Below, piece by piece: positions 34,729-45,404 of a stretch of 64,000 nucleotides of DNA. The position numbers were made by a program, and so were the translations under genes. The first letter of the stretch is position 1. Each line of letters opens with the position of its first letter. The stretch comes from Microvirga calopogonii (GTDB lineage Bacteria > Pseudomonadota > Alphaproteobacteria > Rhizobiales > Beijerinckiaceae). The stretch is taken from positions 124,001-188,000 of the forward strand of contig NZ_QDGA01000001.1 in assembly GCF_003347665.1 (NCBI RefSeq), given 5' to 3'. The notes under the pieces were generated by a model. The model ran no database searches. It saw only the letters and a program-made list of their open reading frames with translations, and was not told where the DNA came from.

Positions 34729-34884
34729 ATGGGCAAAGGCAAGATGAACGGCGACAACTCCGGCGAGAGCAAGAAGCATCCCGGTGACCATATCCGCGGC
34801 TCGGGCGGTACCATGAAGAACCGCGTCGATCCCGGCAAGCAGGACAACAACAAGGCGCAGAACACGAAGAGCAACAAGCAGTAA
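34729..34884 (+). CDS. Small hydrophilic protein of unknown function, 51 residues
   Basis: A 51-codon frame with an excellent ribosome binding site (AAGGAGG, six bases before the ATG). The protein begins MGKGKMNGDNSGESKKHPGD and is rich in Gly, Asn, Lys, Asp and Ser, with no hydrophobic core and no Cys or Trp; it should be disordered and basic. It follows dedA by 64 bases and may be co-transcribed. I recognise no family. Strong initiation signal plus biased composition make it more likely a real gene than a chance frame. Confidence 0.65.
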   Translation: MGKGKMNGDNSGESKKHPGDHIRGSGGTMKNRVDPGKQDNNKAQNTKSNKQ

Positions 34885-34956
34885 CAAATCCGGCAGCTCA
34901 CTGAGTCTTGGGCTGCCACTCCCCTTTATTTCCAGAGGTGGCAGCAGCCATCCGCA

Positions 34957-35343
34957 ATGATAATCGATAAGATATATCATTTCGGAAACATCGTTGTGAC
35001 ACTTCCATCCTCTGGCTCTTACGAAGACCTTCATGTCGTTGCGTCTCCGGACAGCGCAACCAGTCCCCTGACAACCGGCTTGCCGGCGGCATGGTGGCCA
35101 TCGGTGGGCGGCGCAACGTCTTTCGCTTTTTCGATCTTCTGGATGCTGGAGAGCTGGGAAGAAGCCCGGCCATTGCTGGGTCCGACGAAGGTCAACCATC
35201 TGACGCAAGGTCTCGCCGGCCCTCTGGCAACCCTTCTCTGCTCCTACGGCATCTACCGCTTCTGGACGGAACGATCCGAGACGATCGGCATCGTTCTCGG
35301 CGCTCTCTTGGCGGCGGCGACCATGATACTGCACCGTATGTGA
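34957..35343 (+). CDS. Hypothetical protein with two C-terminal hydrophobic helices
   Basis: A 128-codon frame. The last 60 residues carry two membrane-like segments ('GLAGPLATLLCSYGIYRFW' and 'IGIVLGALLAAATMILHRM'), whereas the first 40 residues are unremarkable and use codons unlike the neighbours (ATA, for example). No ribosome binding site is obvious at 34957; a later ATG (35143) could be the true start. It is not recognised and could be a chance frame or a decayed gene. Confidence 0.4.
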   Translation: MIIDKIYHFGNIVVTLPSSGSYEDLHVVASPDSATSPLTTGLPAAWWPSVGGATSFAFSIFWMLESWEEARPLLGPTKVNHLTQGLAGPLATLLCSYGIYRFWTERSETIGIVLGALLAAATMILHRM

Positions 35344-35397
35344 CTGAATAGAGCCGTGATGCCGTAGCGCTTGCTTGCACATGGTGTTCATGGATAC

Positions 35398-35428
35398 AAA
35401 AAAGCCTCGAAGGGATCCCTTCGAGGCT
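35398..35428 (-). terminator. Intrinsic terminator of ilvC
   Basis: On the minus strand an 11-bp perfect stem AGCCTCGAAGG / CCTTCGAGGCT closes over GATC and is followed directly by a run of six U. It lies 35 bases after the ilvC stop and is the best intrinsic terminator in the window. Confidence 0.93.
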
Positions 35429-35462
35429 CTGGCATAGACCGGACGTGCCGTCTGGAATGGCC

Positions 35463-36716
<1,254 letters not shown>

Positions 36717-36759
36717 CTAGATTGGCTTTAATCTTTTGCGCCGAGAAGGACGACACCGC

Positions 36760-37305
36760 ATGCAGCGCCTTGCCACTCCCGACGAAGTCCTCGGTTTCTG
36801 GCGCGAAGCCGGACCGGAGAAGTGGTTTTCGAAGGACGACGCCTTCGACCAGGTCTGCCGCGACCGTTTCCTACCCACCTATGAAGCCGCCGCTCGCGGC
36901 GATCTCAACGAGTGGGAGCTCACCCCGGAGGGCGCGCTCGCCGTCATTCTCCTCCTCGACCAGTTTCCCCGGAACATGTTCCGGGGCCGACGCGAAACCT
37001 ACAAAACCGACCCTGTCGCCCTGATGGCCGCGGACCGCGCCATCGAGCGCGGTTTCGACACCAAGGTGGAACCCGAATTCCGCCGGTTCTTCTACCTGCC
37101 TTTCATGCACTCAGAGTCCTTGCGGCATCAGGAGCGCTCTGTGCTTCTCAACGAAGCCCTCGGCGAGGATTCCAGCAAGTGGGCGCGCCACCACCACAAC
37201 ATCATCGCCCGCTTTGGTCGTTTTCCCCACCGCAACGCCCTCCTCGGCCGGGAGTCGACGCCGGAGGAGGAAGCGTTCCTGAAGGAGAACGACTTCCGGG
37301 GCTGA
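36760..37305 (+). CDS. DUF924-family protein
   Basis: A 181-residue DUF924 protein. The N-terminus 'TPDEVLGFWREAGPEKWFSKDDAFDQVCRDRF' and 'VILLLDQFPRNMFRG' are hallmarks, as are 'FFYLPFMHSESLRHQERSV' and the closing 'HRNALLGRESTPEEEAFL'. Structures of the family resemble TPR-like helical bundles; no enzymatic function is established. The ATG at 36760 was chosen because homology begins with it. It converges on ilvH with three bases between stops and diverges from ilvC. Confidence 0.88.
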   Translation: MQRLATPDEVLGFWREAGPEKWFSKDDAFDQVCRDRFLPTYEAAARGDLNEWELTPEGALAVILLLDQFPRNMFRGRRETYKTDPVALMAADRAIERGFDTKVEPEFRRFFYLPFMHSESLRHQERSVLLNEALGEDSSKWARHHHNIIARFGRFPHRNALLGRESTPEEEAFLKENDFRG

Positions 37306-37308
37306 TAC

Positions 37309-37854
37309 TTACAAGATCCCTTCCGCACCACGCGCCATGGCGGCGACCCCGGTGCGGGACACTTCGACCAGTCCGACAGCCGTCATCAGCTTGATGAAGC
37401 GCTCGACCTCGTCAGTCGTGCCTGTCAGCTCATAGACGAAGGAGGTCAGCGTCGCGTCCATCGTTCGAGCCCCGAAGGCGGATGCAAGCCGCATCGCTTC
37501 CACCCGGTGGTCGCCCTTGCCGACGACCTTCACCAGGCAGAGCTCTCGCTCGACGGCTTCGCCGGTCAGCGTGAGGTCCACGACGCGATGCACGGGGACG
37601 AGGCGCTCCAGCTGGCTCTTGATCTGCTGGATGATGCTGTCCGTGCCGGTGGTCACGATCGTGATGCGCGAGATATGGGCCTCGTGCTCCGTCTCGGTGA
37701 CGGTCAGGCTCTCGATGTTGTAGCCGCGGCCCGAGAACAGGCCCGCGATGCGTGCAAGAACACCCGGCTCGTTGTCGACGACGACGGCGAGCGTATGCCG
37801 GTTCGACGGCTCGACGCGGGTCGCATCGGGATAATGGGTTTTCATCTGAAGCAT
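37309..37854 (-). CDS. ilvH: Acetolactate synthase small (regulatory) subunit
   Basis: A 181-residue subunit. The N-terminal ACT domain ('RHTLAVVVDNEPGVLARIAGLFSGRGYNIESLTV') binds valine for feedback inhibition of the large subunit; the C-terminal ALS_ss domain follows ('ERELCLVKVVGKGDHRVEAMRLASAFGAR'). The start is the ATG at 37854; the frame continues upstream as a shadow of the GST gene. It lies downstream of ilvI with a GST gene between, an arrangement seen in other alphaproteobacteria, and is probably on the same transcript and under the same attenuator. Confidence 0.94.
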   Translation of the reverse strand: MLQMKTHYPDATRVEPSNRHTLAVVVDNEPGVLARIAGLFSGRGYNIESLTVTETEHEAHISRITIVTTGTDSIIQQIKSQLERLVPVHRVVDLTLTGEAVERELCLVKVVGKGDHRVEAMRLASAFGARTMDATLTSFVYELTGTTDEVERFIKLMTAVGLVEVSRTGVAAMARGAEGIL

Positions 37855-37883
37855 GGTCTGGTTTCCCGAATTCTGATTGGGCT

Positions 37884-38564
37884 TCAAGCCGCCTTGCGGT
37901 AATTCTCGATCGCCTCTTCGTCGATCTCGTCGGCATCGACGATCCACTCCTCCTTCATGGCGGCCGAGCGCCACTCCTGGAAGGTGGGCAGCGACAGGAT
38001 CGCATCCACATAGGCGCGCGTCGTGGCATCCAGCGCGATGGAATAGGTATCGAGGCGCGTCACGAGCGGCGCATACATGGCATCGGCTGCGGTGAACGAG
38101 CCGAAGAGGAAAGGACCGCCAGCGCCGAAACGCTCGCGCGCCTGATGAACGATCTCGCTGAAGCGGGCAACGTCGCGGGCAACGCCTTCGCCCCGGTCCT
38201 TCTGCGCGAATTTCTTGCCGAGGTTCATCGGGCATGTGGAGCGCAAGCCCGAAAATCCGGCATGCATCTCCGCTGCGACCGAGCGCGCCATGGCACGAGC
38301 TTTCGGATCCGTCGGCCACACCGGCGCCCCATAGGCTTCGCCCACATACTCCATGATGGCGATGGTTTCCCACACGGTCACATCTCCATCGATAAGGATT
38401 GGCACCTTGCCCGCCGGCGAGTGCCTGAGCACCTTCGCTTTCGTATCCGGCAGGTCGAGCGGAATGGTGATCTCGTCAAAGGCGACCCCAAGCTGCTTCA
38501 TCAGCAGCCAGGGACGCAACGACCAGGACGAGTAGCACTTATTGGCGATGACGAGTGTTGGCAT
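37884..38564 (-). CDS. Glutathione S-transferase family protein
   Basis: A 226-residue GST. The thioredoxin-like N-terminal domain has 'ANKCYSSWSLRPWLLMKQLGVAFDEI' with the catalytic Ser/Cys region, then 'AGKVPILIDGDVTVWETIAIMEYVGE' carrying the cis-Pro and glutathione-binding Glu-Thr. The helical C-terminal domain follows. The substrate is unknown. It is embedded between ilvI and ilvH, 17 bases after ilvI, with no functional link that I can see. Odd but not rare in this order. Confidence 0.9.
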   Translation of the reverse strand: MPTLVIANKCYSSWSLRPWLLMKQLGVAFDEITIPLDLPDTKAKVLRHSPAGKVPILIDGDVTVWETIAIMEYVGEAYGAPVWPTDPKARAMARSVAAEMHAGFSGLRSTCPMNLGKKFAQKDRGEGVARDVARFSEIVHQARERFGAGGPFLFGSFTAADAMYAPLVTRLDTYSIALDATTRAYVDAILSLPTFQEWRSAAMKEEWIVDADEIDEEAIENYRKAA

Positions 38565-38581
38565 GGTTCAGGCTTTCCGCA

Positions 38582-40354
38582 TCAAACAAGCATCTTGCCC
38601 TTCTCGTCGATCACGGACCCGATATCGGCTCCGGTCTCACCGAGATAGTCGTTGAGCAGCATCTCGTTATGCGCCTTGCCCGAAGGGATCATCGGGAAGC
38701 AGTTCTCGGTCTTGTCGACGATGCAGTCGAAAATAACCGGGCGGTTCACGTTGACCATTTCGAGGATCTTCGCATCGAGATCGCCGGGCTTGTCGCAGCG
38801 GATACCGACACCGCCGTAAGCCTCGGCGAGCTTCACGAAATCGGGCAGCGATTCCGAATAGCTCTGCGAGTAACGCCCGCCATGCAGCAACTCCTGCCAC
38901 TGGCGCACCATGCCCATGTACTCGTTGTTGAGGATAAAGACCTTGATCGGCAGATTATACTGCAGGGCCGTCGACATTTCCTGCAGCATCATCTGGATCG
39001 AGGCCTCGCCGGCAATGTCGATCACGAGTGCGTCGGGGTGTGCCAGCTGCGCGCCGACGGCGGCAGGCAATCCGTAGCCCATGGTCCCGTGGCCGCCGGA
39101 AGTCATCCAGCGGTTCGGCTCCTCGAACTTGAAGTACTGGGCCGCCCACATCTGGTGCTGCCCCACCTCGGTGGTGACGTAGGTCTCGCGATCCTTGGTC
39201 AGCTCATAGAGACGCTGGATCGCGTATTGCGGCTTGATGGTCTCGGTGGAGTTGCGGAACGCGAGGCAGTTGCGGGCACGCCAGCCCTCGATCTTGTTCC
39301 ACCAATCCTTGATTGCCTCCTTGTCCGGCTGATGAGCGCTCTGGCGCCACAGGCGCAGCATGTCCTCGAGCACGTGGGCGCAATCGCCGACGATCGGGAT
39401 GTCCACCTTCACCGTCTTGTTGATGGAGGACGGATCGATGTCCACGTGGATGCGCTTGGAGAAAGGCGAGAAGGCATCGAGCCGGCCCGTGATGCGGTCG
39501 TCGAAACGCGCCCCGAGATTGATCATCACGTCGCATTCATGCATCGCGAGATTGGCCTCGTAGGTTCCGTGCATGCCGAGCATGCCGAGCCACTGCTTGT
39601 CGGAGGCCGGATAAGCGCCGAGACCCATCAGGGTCGAGGTGATGGGAAAGCCTGTGAGTTGCACGAGCTCACGCAGCAGCATCGCGGCGTGAGGCCCCGA
39701 ATTGATGACGCCGCCGCCCGTGTAGAACACCGGACGCTTGGCATTGGCCATCAGCTCCACCGCTGCGCGGATGTGGTCCATGTCGCCCTTGACGGTCGGA
39801 CGGTAGGTCTTGTGCTGGTTGCTCAAGGGACGGGCATAGGAGCCGGACTTGAACTGGATGTCCTTCGGCAGATCGACCACGACCGGCCCCGGCCGGCCGT
39901 TCTGCGCCACGTAGAACGCCTCGTGCAGGACACGCGGCAGATCCTCGATGGATTTGACCAGGTAGTTGTGCTTCGTGCAGTGGCGGGTGATGCCGACCGT
40001 ATCGCATTCCTGGAAGGCATCGGAGCCGATGAGATGGGTCGGCACCTGGCCGGTGATGCAGACCAACGGAATGGAATCCATCATCGCGTCGGCAAGCCCC
40101 GTGATCGCGTTGGTCGCGCCGGGACCAGATGTCACCAGCACAACGCCCGGCTTACCTGATGAACGGGCATAACCTTCCGCTGCGTGCACCGCCCCCTGCT
40201 CGTGGCGGACGAGGACGTGGCGAACCTTGTCCTGGTGGAACAGCGCATCATAGATGGGAAGCACCGCGCCACCCGGATAACCGAAGATATGCTCAACTCC
40301 CTGGTCCTGCAGGGCTCGGATCACCATTTCGGCTCCGGTCATCGTCTCGCTCAT
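38582..40354 (-). CDS. ilvI: Acetolactate synthase large (catalytic) subunit
   Basis: A 590-residue ThDP enzyme making 2-acetolactate from two pyruvates (or acetohydroxybutyrate). It has '[19 protein letters not shown]' (N-terminal ThDP domain), the catalytic Glu in '[17 protein letters not shown]', the FAD-binding middle region, and the ThDP/Mg motif '[16 protein letters not shown]...NNEYMGMV'. GAGGAGC lies seven bases before the ATG. A leader peptide, hairpins and a U-run terminator precede it, so transcription should fall when branched-chain amino acids are ample. Confidence 0.96.
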   Translation of the reverse strand: MSETMTGAEMVIRALQDQGVEHIFGYPGGAVLPIYDALFHQDKVRHVLVRHEQGAVHAAEGYARSSGKPGVVLVTSGPGATNAITGLADAMMDSIPLVCITGQVPTHLIGSDAFQECDTVGITRHCTKHNYLVKSIEDLPRVLHEAFYVAQNGRPGPVVVDLPKDIQFKSGSYARPLSNQHKTYRPTVKGDMDHIRAAVELMANAKRPVFYTGGGVINSGPHAAMLLRELVQLTGFPITSTLMGLGAYPASDKQWLGMLGMHGTYEANLAMHECDVMINLGARFDDRITGRLDAFSPFSKRIHVDIDPSSINKTVKVDIPIVGDCAHVLEDMLRLWRQSAHQPDKEAIKDWWNKIEGWRARNCLAFRNSTETIKPQYAIQRLYELTKDRETYVTTEVGQHQMWAAQYFKFEEPNRWMTSGGHGTMGYGLPAAVGAQLAHPDALVIDIAGEASIQMMLQEMSTALQYNLPIKVFILNNEYMGMVRQWQELLHGGRYSQSYSESLPDFVKLAEAYGGVGIRCDKPGDLDAKILEMVNVNRPVIFDCIVDKTENCFPMIPSGKAHNEMLLNDYLGETGADIGSVIDEKGKMLV

Positions 40355-40405
40355 CTCAAGTGCTCCTCGGGGTCTTTCGCATCACTGTCTTGGAATTCGG
40401 GCAAT

Positions 40406-40478
40406 AAAAAAGGCCCCTGTGGGGGCCTGTGCGCCATCGCCGGACCTGCGGGGATCAATCCCGCTCCGTCGATGGCGC
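40406..40478 (-). terminator. ilvI attenuator (pause hairpin and terminator)
   Basis: The terminator is AGGCCCC-CACA-GGGGCCT followed by six U (40411-40428 with the U-run at 40406-40410). Upstream, GCGCCATCG (40470-40478) and CGATGGCGC (40431-40439) form a perfect 9-bp hairpin that includes the leader-peptide stop codon in its loop, and a smaller GCGGG/CCCGC hairpin lies inside. This matches classical amino acid attenuation, as known for Caulobacter ilvBN. I did not settle on one antiterminator pairing. Confidence 0.85.
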
Positions 40479-40505
40479 TCGTACTACGAGAATAAGCTTG
40501 CGCAT
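40455..40505 (-). CDS. ilvI leader peptide
   Basis: A 16-residue leader, MRKLILVVRAPSTERD, with Leu-Ile-Leu-Val-Val as the control codons (CTT ATT CTC GTA GTA). It ends within the loop of the pause hairpin and 100 bases before ilvI. All three branched-chain amino acids appear, so shortage of any charged tRNA would stall the ribosome in this stretch and favour readthrough. Confidence 0.88.
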   Translation of the reverse strand: MRKLILVVRAPSTERD

Positions 40506-40536
40506 GGGGGCAGCTCTCGGTTCAAAAGTTGCGCTG

Positions 40537-40565
40537 ACGCTAAACGATCCATTTCATTCGGTCAA
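40537..40565 (-). promoter_or_regulatory. Putative ilvI promoter
   Basis: Minus-strand TTGACC (40560-40565) and TAGCGT (40537-40542) are separated by exactly 17 bases. The predicted start site near 40530 lies about 25 bases before the leader-peptide ATG. Confidence 0.6.
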
Positions 40566-40624
40566 GCAGGATCAACTTGGCTGAAATCTGCCTAGCTTCT
40601 ATTTTAAGCTGCTATTTTAGTCGT

Positions 40625-41458
40625 ATGACCATGACCGATACCATCTCCTCGACCGGCGCGCCCATGCAGAACATGCGCCTCACCGCCCGAGCCCTGCTTC
40701 TCGGCGACCGCCTCGATGTGGCGGGGCTGGAACGCAGCGACGTGCTGTCCACGACTCCCCTGGCCTTCCGGGCCGGCCAGGACGGCTTCGTGGCGCTCTT
40801 CCGTTATGGGGTCGCCGTTCTCGTGGGCCTCACCCCGCTCGAGGAAGACGAGGTCATCCGAGGCCTGCGCCAGCGCATCCGGGGCGAGTTCGCCCGGCAC
40901 GAGGAGGAGACCGCGATCATTGAAATCTCGCCGGACCGGGACGACCAGATCCCGCCGGGAGGCCCGATCTTTATCAAAAAGCTCTCCACCGAGCGCCTGA
41001 TCGTCATCGCGGATGCCCTGTCCAAGAGCGCGACTCTCGCCCGCGACGAGCGGGAGGCCTCCGCGGCCTTCGAGCTGGTTGAGCCGTCCGTGCAGCATCT
41101 CGCCGCAAATGGCCGGCGCCCCCGCGACCGCCGCCGGATCCTCAAGCAGGTCGGCCAAGCCCTCCTGGTTCGCCAGCGCATGTCGGGCGGCGTAGCCGTT
41201 GAGGAGAAGCCCGACGTTCTTTGGGATCGCCCTGACCTCGAACGTCTCTACGCTCGCCTGGAGGACGAATACGAGCTGAGGGAACGCGCCACGGCGCTCC
41301 ACCGGAAGCTGGAGGTGCTGGGCGACACGGCCCAGGCATTGACCGACATCATCGACACAGAGCGGTCCCTGCGTCTCGAACTGATCATTGTCCTGCTGAT
41401 CGTGTTCGAGATCTTCATCACCTTCTATCAGATGTGGGCGGGGACGCCGGGGCATTGA
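40625..41458 (+). CDS. RMD1/YagE-family (DUF155) membrane-anchored protein
   Basis: A 277-residue protein. The central region matches the DUF155 family related to yeast Rmd1 ('[20 protein letters not shown]', '[30 protein letters not shown]', '[33 protein letters not shown]'). A single transmembrane helix near the C-terminus ('[21 protein letters not shown]') anchors it. Function in bacteria is unknown; eukaryotic relatives are mitochondrial. Start is the ATG at 40625, with 40631 as alternative. It diverges from the ilvI leader and overlaps miaA tail-to-tail by 41 bases. Confidence 0.82.
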   Translation: MTMTDTISSTGAPMQNMRLTARALLLGDRLDVAGLERSDVLSTTPLAFRAGQDGFVALFRYGVAVLVGLTPLEEDEVIRGLRQRIRGEFARHEEETAIIEISPDRDDQIPPGGPIFIKKLSTERLIVIADALSKSATLARDEREASAAFELVEPSVQHLAANGRRPRDRRRILKQVGQALLVRQRMSGGVAVEEKPDVLWDRPDLERLYARLEDEYELRERATALHRKLEVLGDTAQALTDIIDTERSLRLELIIVLLIVFEIFITFYQMWAGTPGH

Positions 41459-42383
41459 GGCGCTCCATGACCGTCTCAAACCCTCTTTCCGGCGTAACCC
41501 ACTGCCAATCGGGCAGTTGGTGTCGAAACCATGTGAACTGGCGCTTGGCATAGCGCCGCGTATCGCCCTGCCCCTTGGCGACTGCCTCGTCGAGCGAGAT
41601 CTCGCCCCGGAGATGAGCCAAGAGGCCGGGGACTCCGTGGGCCCGCATGGCCGGGAGCATGGGATCGAGCTTGCGCTCGCCCAGCGCCCTGACTTCGTCG
41701 AGAGCTCCGCGGTCCATCATGGCGAGGAACCTCGCGTCGATCCGCCGACGCAGTTCGTCCCGGTCGGGCGCGAGAAAGAGCTTGATGACCGGCGCGTCGG
41801 CCAATGGTCCCGGCTGGCGGACGCCATGGAAGGAGACAAGGGGCTGGCCTGTCGCGGCAAAGACCTCGAGCGCCCGCTGGACGCGCAGCCGGTCGGAGGG
41901 ACGCAGGGTCCGGGCCGTTTCCGGATCGCGCTCCGTCAGGAGGCGGTGGAGCTCGGGCGTTTCCAGCCCTTCGCTGTCACGGCGCACCTGATCGCGCACC
42001 TCGTCCGGAACGGAAGGCATGTCGGACAGCCCCTCCGTCAGGGCCTTGAAGTAGAGCCCGGTCCCGCCCACGAAGATCGGCAGCTTCCCGCCCTGGACCT
42101 CCCGCAAGACCGCGACCGCGTCGGCCACATAGCGCCCCACGGAAAAATTCACGGCCGCATCCACATGGCCGTACAGCCGATGAGGAGCCTCAGCCTCCTC
42201 CTCGGGCGTCGGGCGGGCCGTGATCACTCGAAGGTCCCGGTAGACCTGCATGGAATCGGCATTGATCACCACGCCGTCGAGTTCCCGAGCCAGTTTAATG
42301 CCCAATGCGGACTTGCCTGATGCGGTCGGCCCTGCGATGAGAACCGCGCCGATCCCAAACCCCTTCAAAGCCAGGTCTCCCAA
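41418..42383 (-). CDS. miaA: tRNA dimethylallyltransferase
   Basis: A 321-residue enzyme adding a dimethylallyl group to A37 of tRNAs reading U-initial codons. P-loop '[14 protein letters not shown]', then '[20 protein letters not shown]' (diphosphate-binding Asp-Ser), '[11 protein letters not shown]' and '[18 protein letters not shown]' are the expected motifs. No ATG fits: the frame starts with TTG at 42383, or a further TTG at 42368. Its first base is shared with the divergent serB start codon. Codon 1 lies only 14 codons before the P-loop, so little upstream sequence is missing. Confidence 0.93.
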   Translation of the reverse strand: MGDLALKGFGIGAVLIAGPTASGKSALGIKLARELDGVVINADSMQVYRDLRVITARPTPEEEAEAPHRLYGHVDAAVNFSVGRYVADAVAVLREVQGGKLPIFVGGTGLYFKALTEGLSDMPSVPDEVRDQVRRDSEGLETPELHRLLTERDPETARTLRPSDRLRVQRALEVFAATGQPLVSFHGVRQPGPLADAPVIKLFLAPDRDELRRRIDARFLAMMDRGALDEVRALGERKLDPMLPAMRAHGVPGLLAHLRGEISLDEAVAKGQGDTRRYAKRQFTWFRHQLPDWQWVTPERGFETVMERLNAPASPPTSDRR

Positions 42384-43291
42384 TGGCGTCTTCCCAGAAT
42401 TCCCTCGTTGCGACCCTCATCGCCAACCCGTCACGGCCGGTGCTTACGGACGAGATCATGGCCTTGGCCGCAACGTCGCTCGGACAAGAGACGGAACGCT
42501 CCGTTCTGGCAAGGGGAATCGCCGCGGATCTAATCGTCCCGGGCACGGGCCAGCCCAAGTCCGTCGAGGCCGCCCTGCGCCAAGTCTTGGCCGGCCAGCC
42601 CATCGATATCGTGGTGCAGCCTCTTGCCACCCGCCGCAAGCGTCTGTTCCTGGCAGACATGGATTCCACCATGATTGGCCAGGAATGCATCGACGAGCTG
42701 GCCGATTACGTGGGCCTGAAACGGGAAGTCTCCGAGATCACCGAGAGGGCCATGCGCGGCGAGGTCGCCTTCGAGCCCGCTTTGCGCGAGCGCGTGGCGT
42801 TGCTCAAGAATCTGCCGGTCAATGTGGTCGACGAGATCATCGAGAAGCGCATCACCCTGACGCCCGGCGGCCGTGCCCTTGTCCAGACCATGCGCGCCAG
42901 CGGGGCCTATACTTGCCTCGTTTCCGGCGGCTTCACCCTGTTCACCGGCCCTATCGGGGCCAAGATCGGCTTCAACGAGCACCGCTCCAATCGCCTCATC
43001 GTGGAAGGCGGGAAGCTCGCGGGCCAAGTCGAGGAGCCGATCCTCGGCCGCGAGGCGAAGCTCACGACCCTGGTCGAGTTGCGCACCCGTTTCGGCCTGG
43101 CCCATCATGAGACCATGGCCGTTGGAGACGGCGCCAACGACCTCGCCATGCTGGAGGAAGCCGGGCTCGGCGTCGCCTTTCACGCCAAGCCCGCCGTCGC
43201 CGCTGCCGCCCAGGCCCGCATCGACCATTCAGACCTGTCGGCGTTACTTTATATGCAGGGTTACAGGATGGATGAGATCGCGGACATCTAA
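42383..43291 (+). CDS. serB: Phosphoserine phosphatase
   Basis: A 302-residue HAD phosphatase, last step of serine synthesis. The HAD motif I is '[21 protein letters not shown]' with nucleophile Asp92 and Asp94; motif II Ser is in '[17 protein letters not shown]'; motif III/IV are 'K...' and '[16 protein letters not shown]' (Mg-binding Asp-Asp). The extra ~85-residue N-terminal part is typical of SerB. The ATG at 42383 touches the miaA start codon; no intergenic promoter region exists, so its promoter must lie inside miaA. Its stop overlaps the acs stop (43288-43291). Confidence 0.94.
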   Translation: MASSQNSLVATLIANPSRPVLTDEIMALAATSLGQETERSVLARGIAADLIVPGTGQPKSVEAALRQVLAGQPIDIVVQPLATRRKRLFLADMDSTMIGQECIDELADYVGLKREVSEITERAMRGEVAFEPALRERVALLKNLPVNVVDEIIEKRITLTPGGRALVQTMRASGAYTCLVSGGFTLFTGPIGAKIGFNEHRSNRLIVEGGKLAGQVEEPILGREAKLTTLVELRTRFGLAHHETMAVGDGANDLAMLEEAGLGVAFHAKPAVAAAAQARIDHSDLSALLYMQGYRMDEIADI

Positions 43292-45228
43292 ACAGCAGCC
43301 TGAACCCGCCTGACGATCTCGGCCACCACTGTCGGATCGGCAACCGTCGATGTATCGCCGTGGTTCTCGTAATCGCCGGCCGCGATGCGCGTGAGGATGC
43401 GGCGCAGGATTTTTCCGGAGCGATTTTTGGGCAGTTGCGGCGCCCATTCGATCCGGTCGGGCGTGGCGATCGGGCCGATGCGCGTGCGCACGACCTGGAT
43501 GAGGTCACGGCGGAGATCATCGTTCTCGGCGACGCCCTCTTTCAGCGTCACGAAGGCGAAGATGCCCTGTCCCTTGATCTCATGCGGCATGCCCACCACG
43601 GCGGCTTCCGCCACAGACGGGTGCGAGGCCAGGGCGGATTCGACCTCCACGGTGCCGAGCCGGTGGCCGGAGACATTGATCACATCGTCCAGGCGACCTG
43701 TGATCCAGTAATAACCGTCCACGTCCCGCCGCGCACCGTCGCCGGTAAAGTAGTAGCCGGGAAAGGTGCTGAAATAGGTTTTCAGGAAGCGGTCCCGGTC
43801 GCCGAGAATCGTGCGGGCCTGTCCCGGCCAGGAATCGGCGAAGCACAGGTTTCCCGCTCCCTCGCCTTCGATAATTGTGCCGTCGCTACCCAGCAGAGCG
43901 GGCCGCACGCCGAAGAACGGCTTCGTAGCCGAGCCCGGCTTAAGATCCGTGGCGCCGGGCAGCGGACACAGAAGAACGGCCCCGGTTTCCGTCTGCCAGT
44001 AGGTGTCGACGATGGGGCAGCGCCCTCCTCCGACGAGCTCATGGTACCAGAGCCAGGCTTCCGGGTTGATCGGCTCGCCCACGGATCCCATGACGCGCAG
44101 GGATGACAGGTCGTGCTTGCGCACCGGCCCCTCGCCGTCGCGCATCAGCGAGCGGATGGCTGTCGGCGCGGTGTAGAAGATGTTGACCTTGTAGGTCTCG
44201 ATGATCTGCCACCAGCGGGAGGAATCCGGCCAGGTGGGAACGCCCTCGAAGAGCACGATAGTGGCGCCGTTCGCGAGCGGGCCGTAGATCAGGTAGGTAT
44301 GCGCCGTCACCCAGCCGACATCCGCCGTGCAGAAGTGAATGTCGCCCGGATGATAATCGAACATCGCCCGGAAGCTCGCTGCCGCATGGACCAGATAGCC
44401 GCCGGTTGTGTGGAGCATGCCCTTAGGCTTGCCTGTCGAGCCTGAGGTATAGAGCACGAAGAGCGGATCCTCGGCGCCGACCGCGACAGGAGCACACTCG
44501 TCCGCCACCTCGGCCAGGGCCTCGTCGTACCACCGGTCTCGGCCCGCAATCATGGGAACGTCCCGTCCCGTGCGGCGCACGACGAGGACGTGCTCGACGA
44601 AGGGCAGGTTTTCCAGGGCCGCGTCCGCATTCTTCTTGAGCGGCACGCTCTTGCCCGACCGAAGGCCTTCGTCGGCTGTAATCAGCACCCGCGAGCGGCA
44701 ATCCTCGATACGCCCGGCCAAGGCCTCCGCCGAGAAGCCGCTGAAGACCACGGAATGCACCGCGCCGATCCGGGCGCAGGCCAGCATGGCGGCGATGGCT
44801 TCCGGCACGACGGGCAGGTAGACGCTTACGAAATCCCCCTTCTTGACCCCGAGCTCCTTCAGGGCATTGGAGAGGCGGGAGACTTGCTGCTGAAGGTCCT
44901 TCCAGGTCACCCGGCGCGTGTCGCCCGGCGTGTCGCCCTCCCACAGGATAGCGGCATCGTCGCCGCGGTCGCGGGCATGGCGGTCCAAGCAATTGAAGGA
45001 CGCGTTCAGCGTTCCGTCGGCAAACCACTCGATGGTGACGTCATCCGGCGAGTAATGCGTATTCTTCACCTTCGTGAAGGGCTTCACCCAGTCCAGGATC
45101 TGCGCCTGTTCGCGCCAGAAGCCTTCCGGATCGTCGAGAGAGCGACGGTAGAGATCCTGATAGGCCTGCAAATCCACATGGGCTGTCGACTTTAGGGCCG
45201 CCGGAACGGGGAAGACGTGCTGGGTCAT
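43288..45228 (-). CDS. acs: Acetyl-CoA synthetase
   Basis: A 646-residue AMP-forming enzyme activating acetate. The AMP-binding P-loop is '[13 protein letters not shown]', then '[11 protein letters not shown]' and '[36 protein letters not shown]'; the C-terminal '[11 protein letters not shown]' holds the catalytic Lys that is the usual acetylation site. The ATG at 45228 fits the family start (MTQHVFP...). About 85 bases upstream on the same strand is TTGACA (45314-45319), and two hairpins (GAGGCTT/AAGCCTC and GGAGGAT/ATCCTCC) lie in the leader. It ends tail-to-tail with serB. Confidence 0.96.
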   Translation of the reverse strand: MTQHVFPVPAALKSTAHVDLQAYQDLYRRSLDDPEGFWREQAQILDWVKPFTKVKNTHYSPDDVTIEWFADGTLNASFNCLDRHARDRGDDAAILWEGDTPGDTRRVTWKDLQQQVSRLSNALKELGVKKGDFVSVYLPVVPEAIAAMLACARIGAVHSVVFSGFSAEALAGRIEDCRSRVLITADEGLRSGKSVPLKKNADAALENLPFVEHVLVVRRTGRDVPMIAGRDRWYDEALAEVADECAPVAVGAEDPLFVLYTSGSTGKPKGMLHTTGGYLVHAAASFRAMFDYHPGDIHFCTADVGWVTAHTYLIYGPLANGATIVLFEGVPTWPDSSRWWQIIETYKVNIFYTAPTAIRSLMRDGEGPVRKHDLSSLRVMGSVGEPINPEAWLWYHELVGGGRCPIVDTYWQTETGAVLLCPLPGATDLKPGSATKPFFGVRPALLGSDGTIIEGEGAGNLCFADSWPGQARTILGDRDRFLKTYFSTFPGYYFTGDGARRDVDGYYWITGRLDDVINVSGHRLGTVEVESALASHPSVAEAAVVGMPHEIKGQGIFAFVTLKEGVAENDDLRRDLIQVVRTRIGPIATPDRIEWAPQLPKNRSGKILRRILTRIAAGDYENHGDTSTVADPTVVAEIVRRVQAAV

Positions 45229-45355
45229 GATGCTCTGATCTTGCACATGAGGCTTTGTCGAAGCCTCGCTTCGTGGAGGATACAGCCCTTCAATCCTCCA
45301 AGTCTGGCCTATATGTCAACCATATTGTTCGTAATAAAGAACATGGCCGATAAAC

Positions 45356-45382
45356 GAAAAGGGCGGCCCGAAGGACCGCCCT
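45356..45382 (-). terminator. Intrinsic terminator of degP
   Basis: On the minus strand GGGCGGTCC-TTC-GGGCCGCCC forms a 9-bp stem (one G-U pair) followed by UUUU (45357-45360). It lies about 22 bases beyond the degP stop. Confidence 0.82.
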
Positions 45383-45404
45383 CTGCTGCTTCTTCCGGAG
45401 AAGC

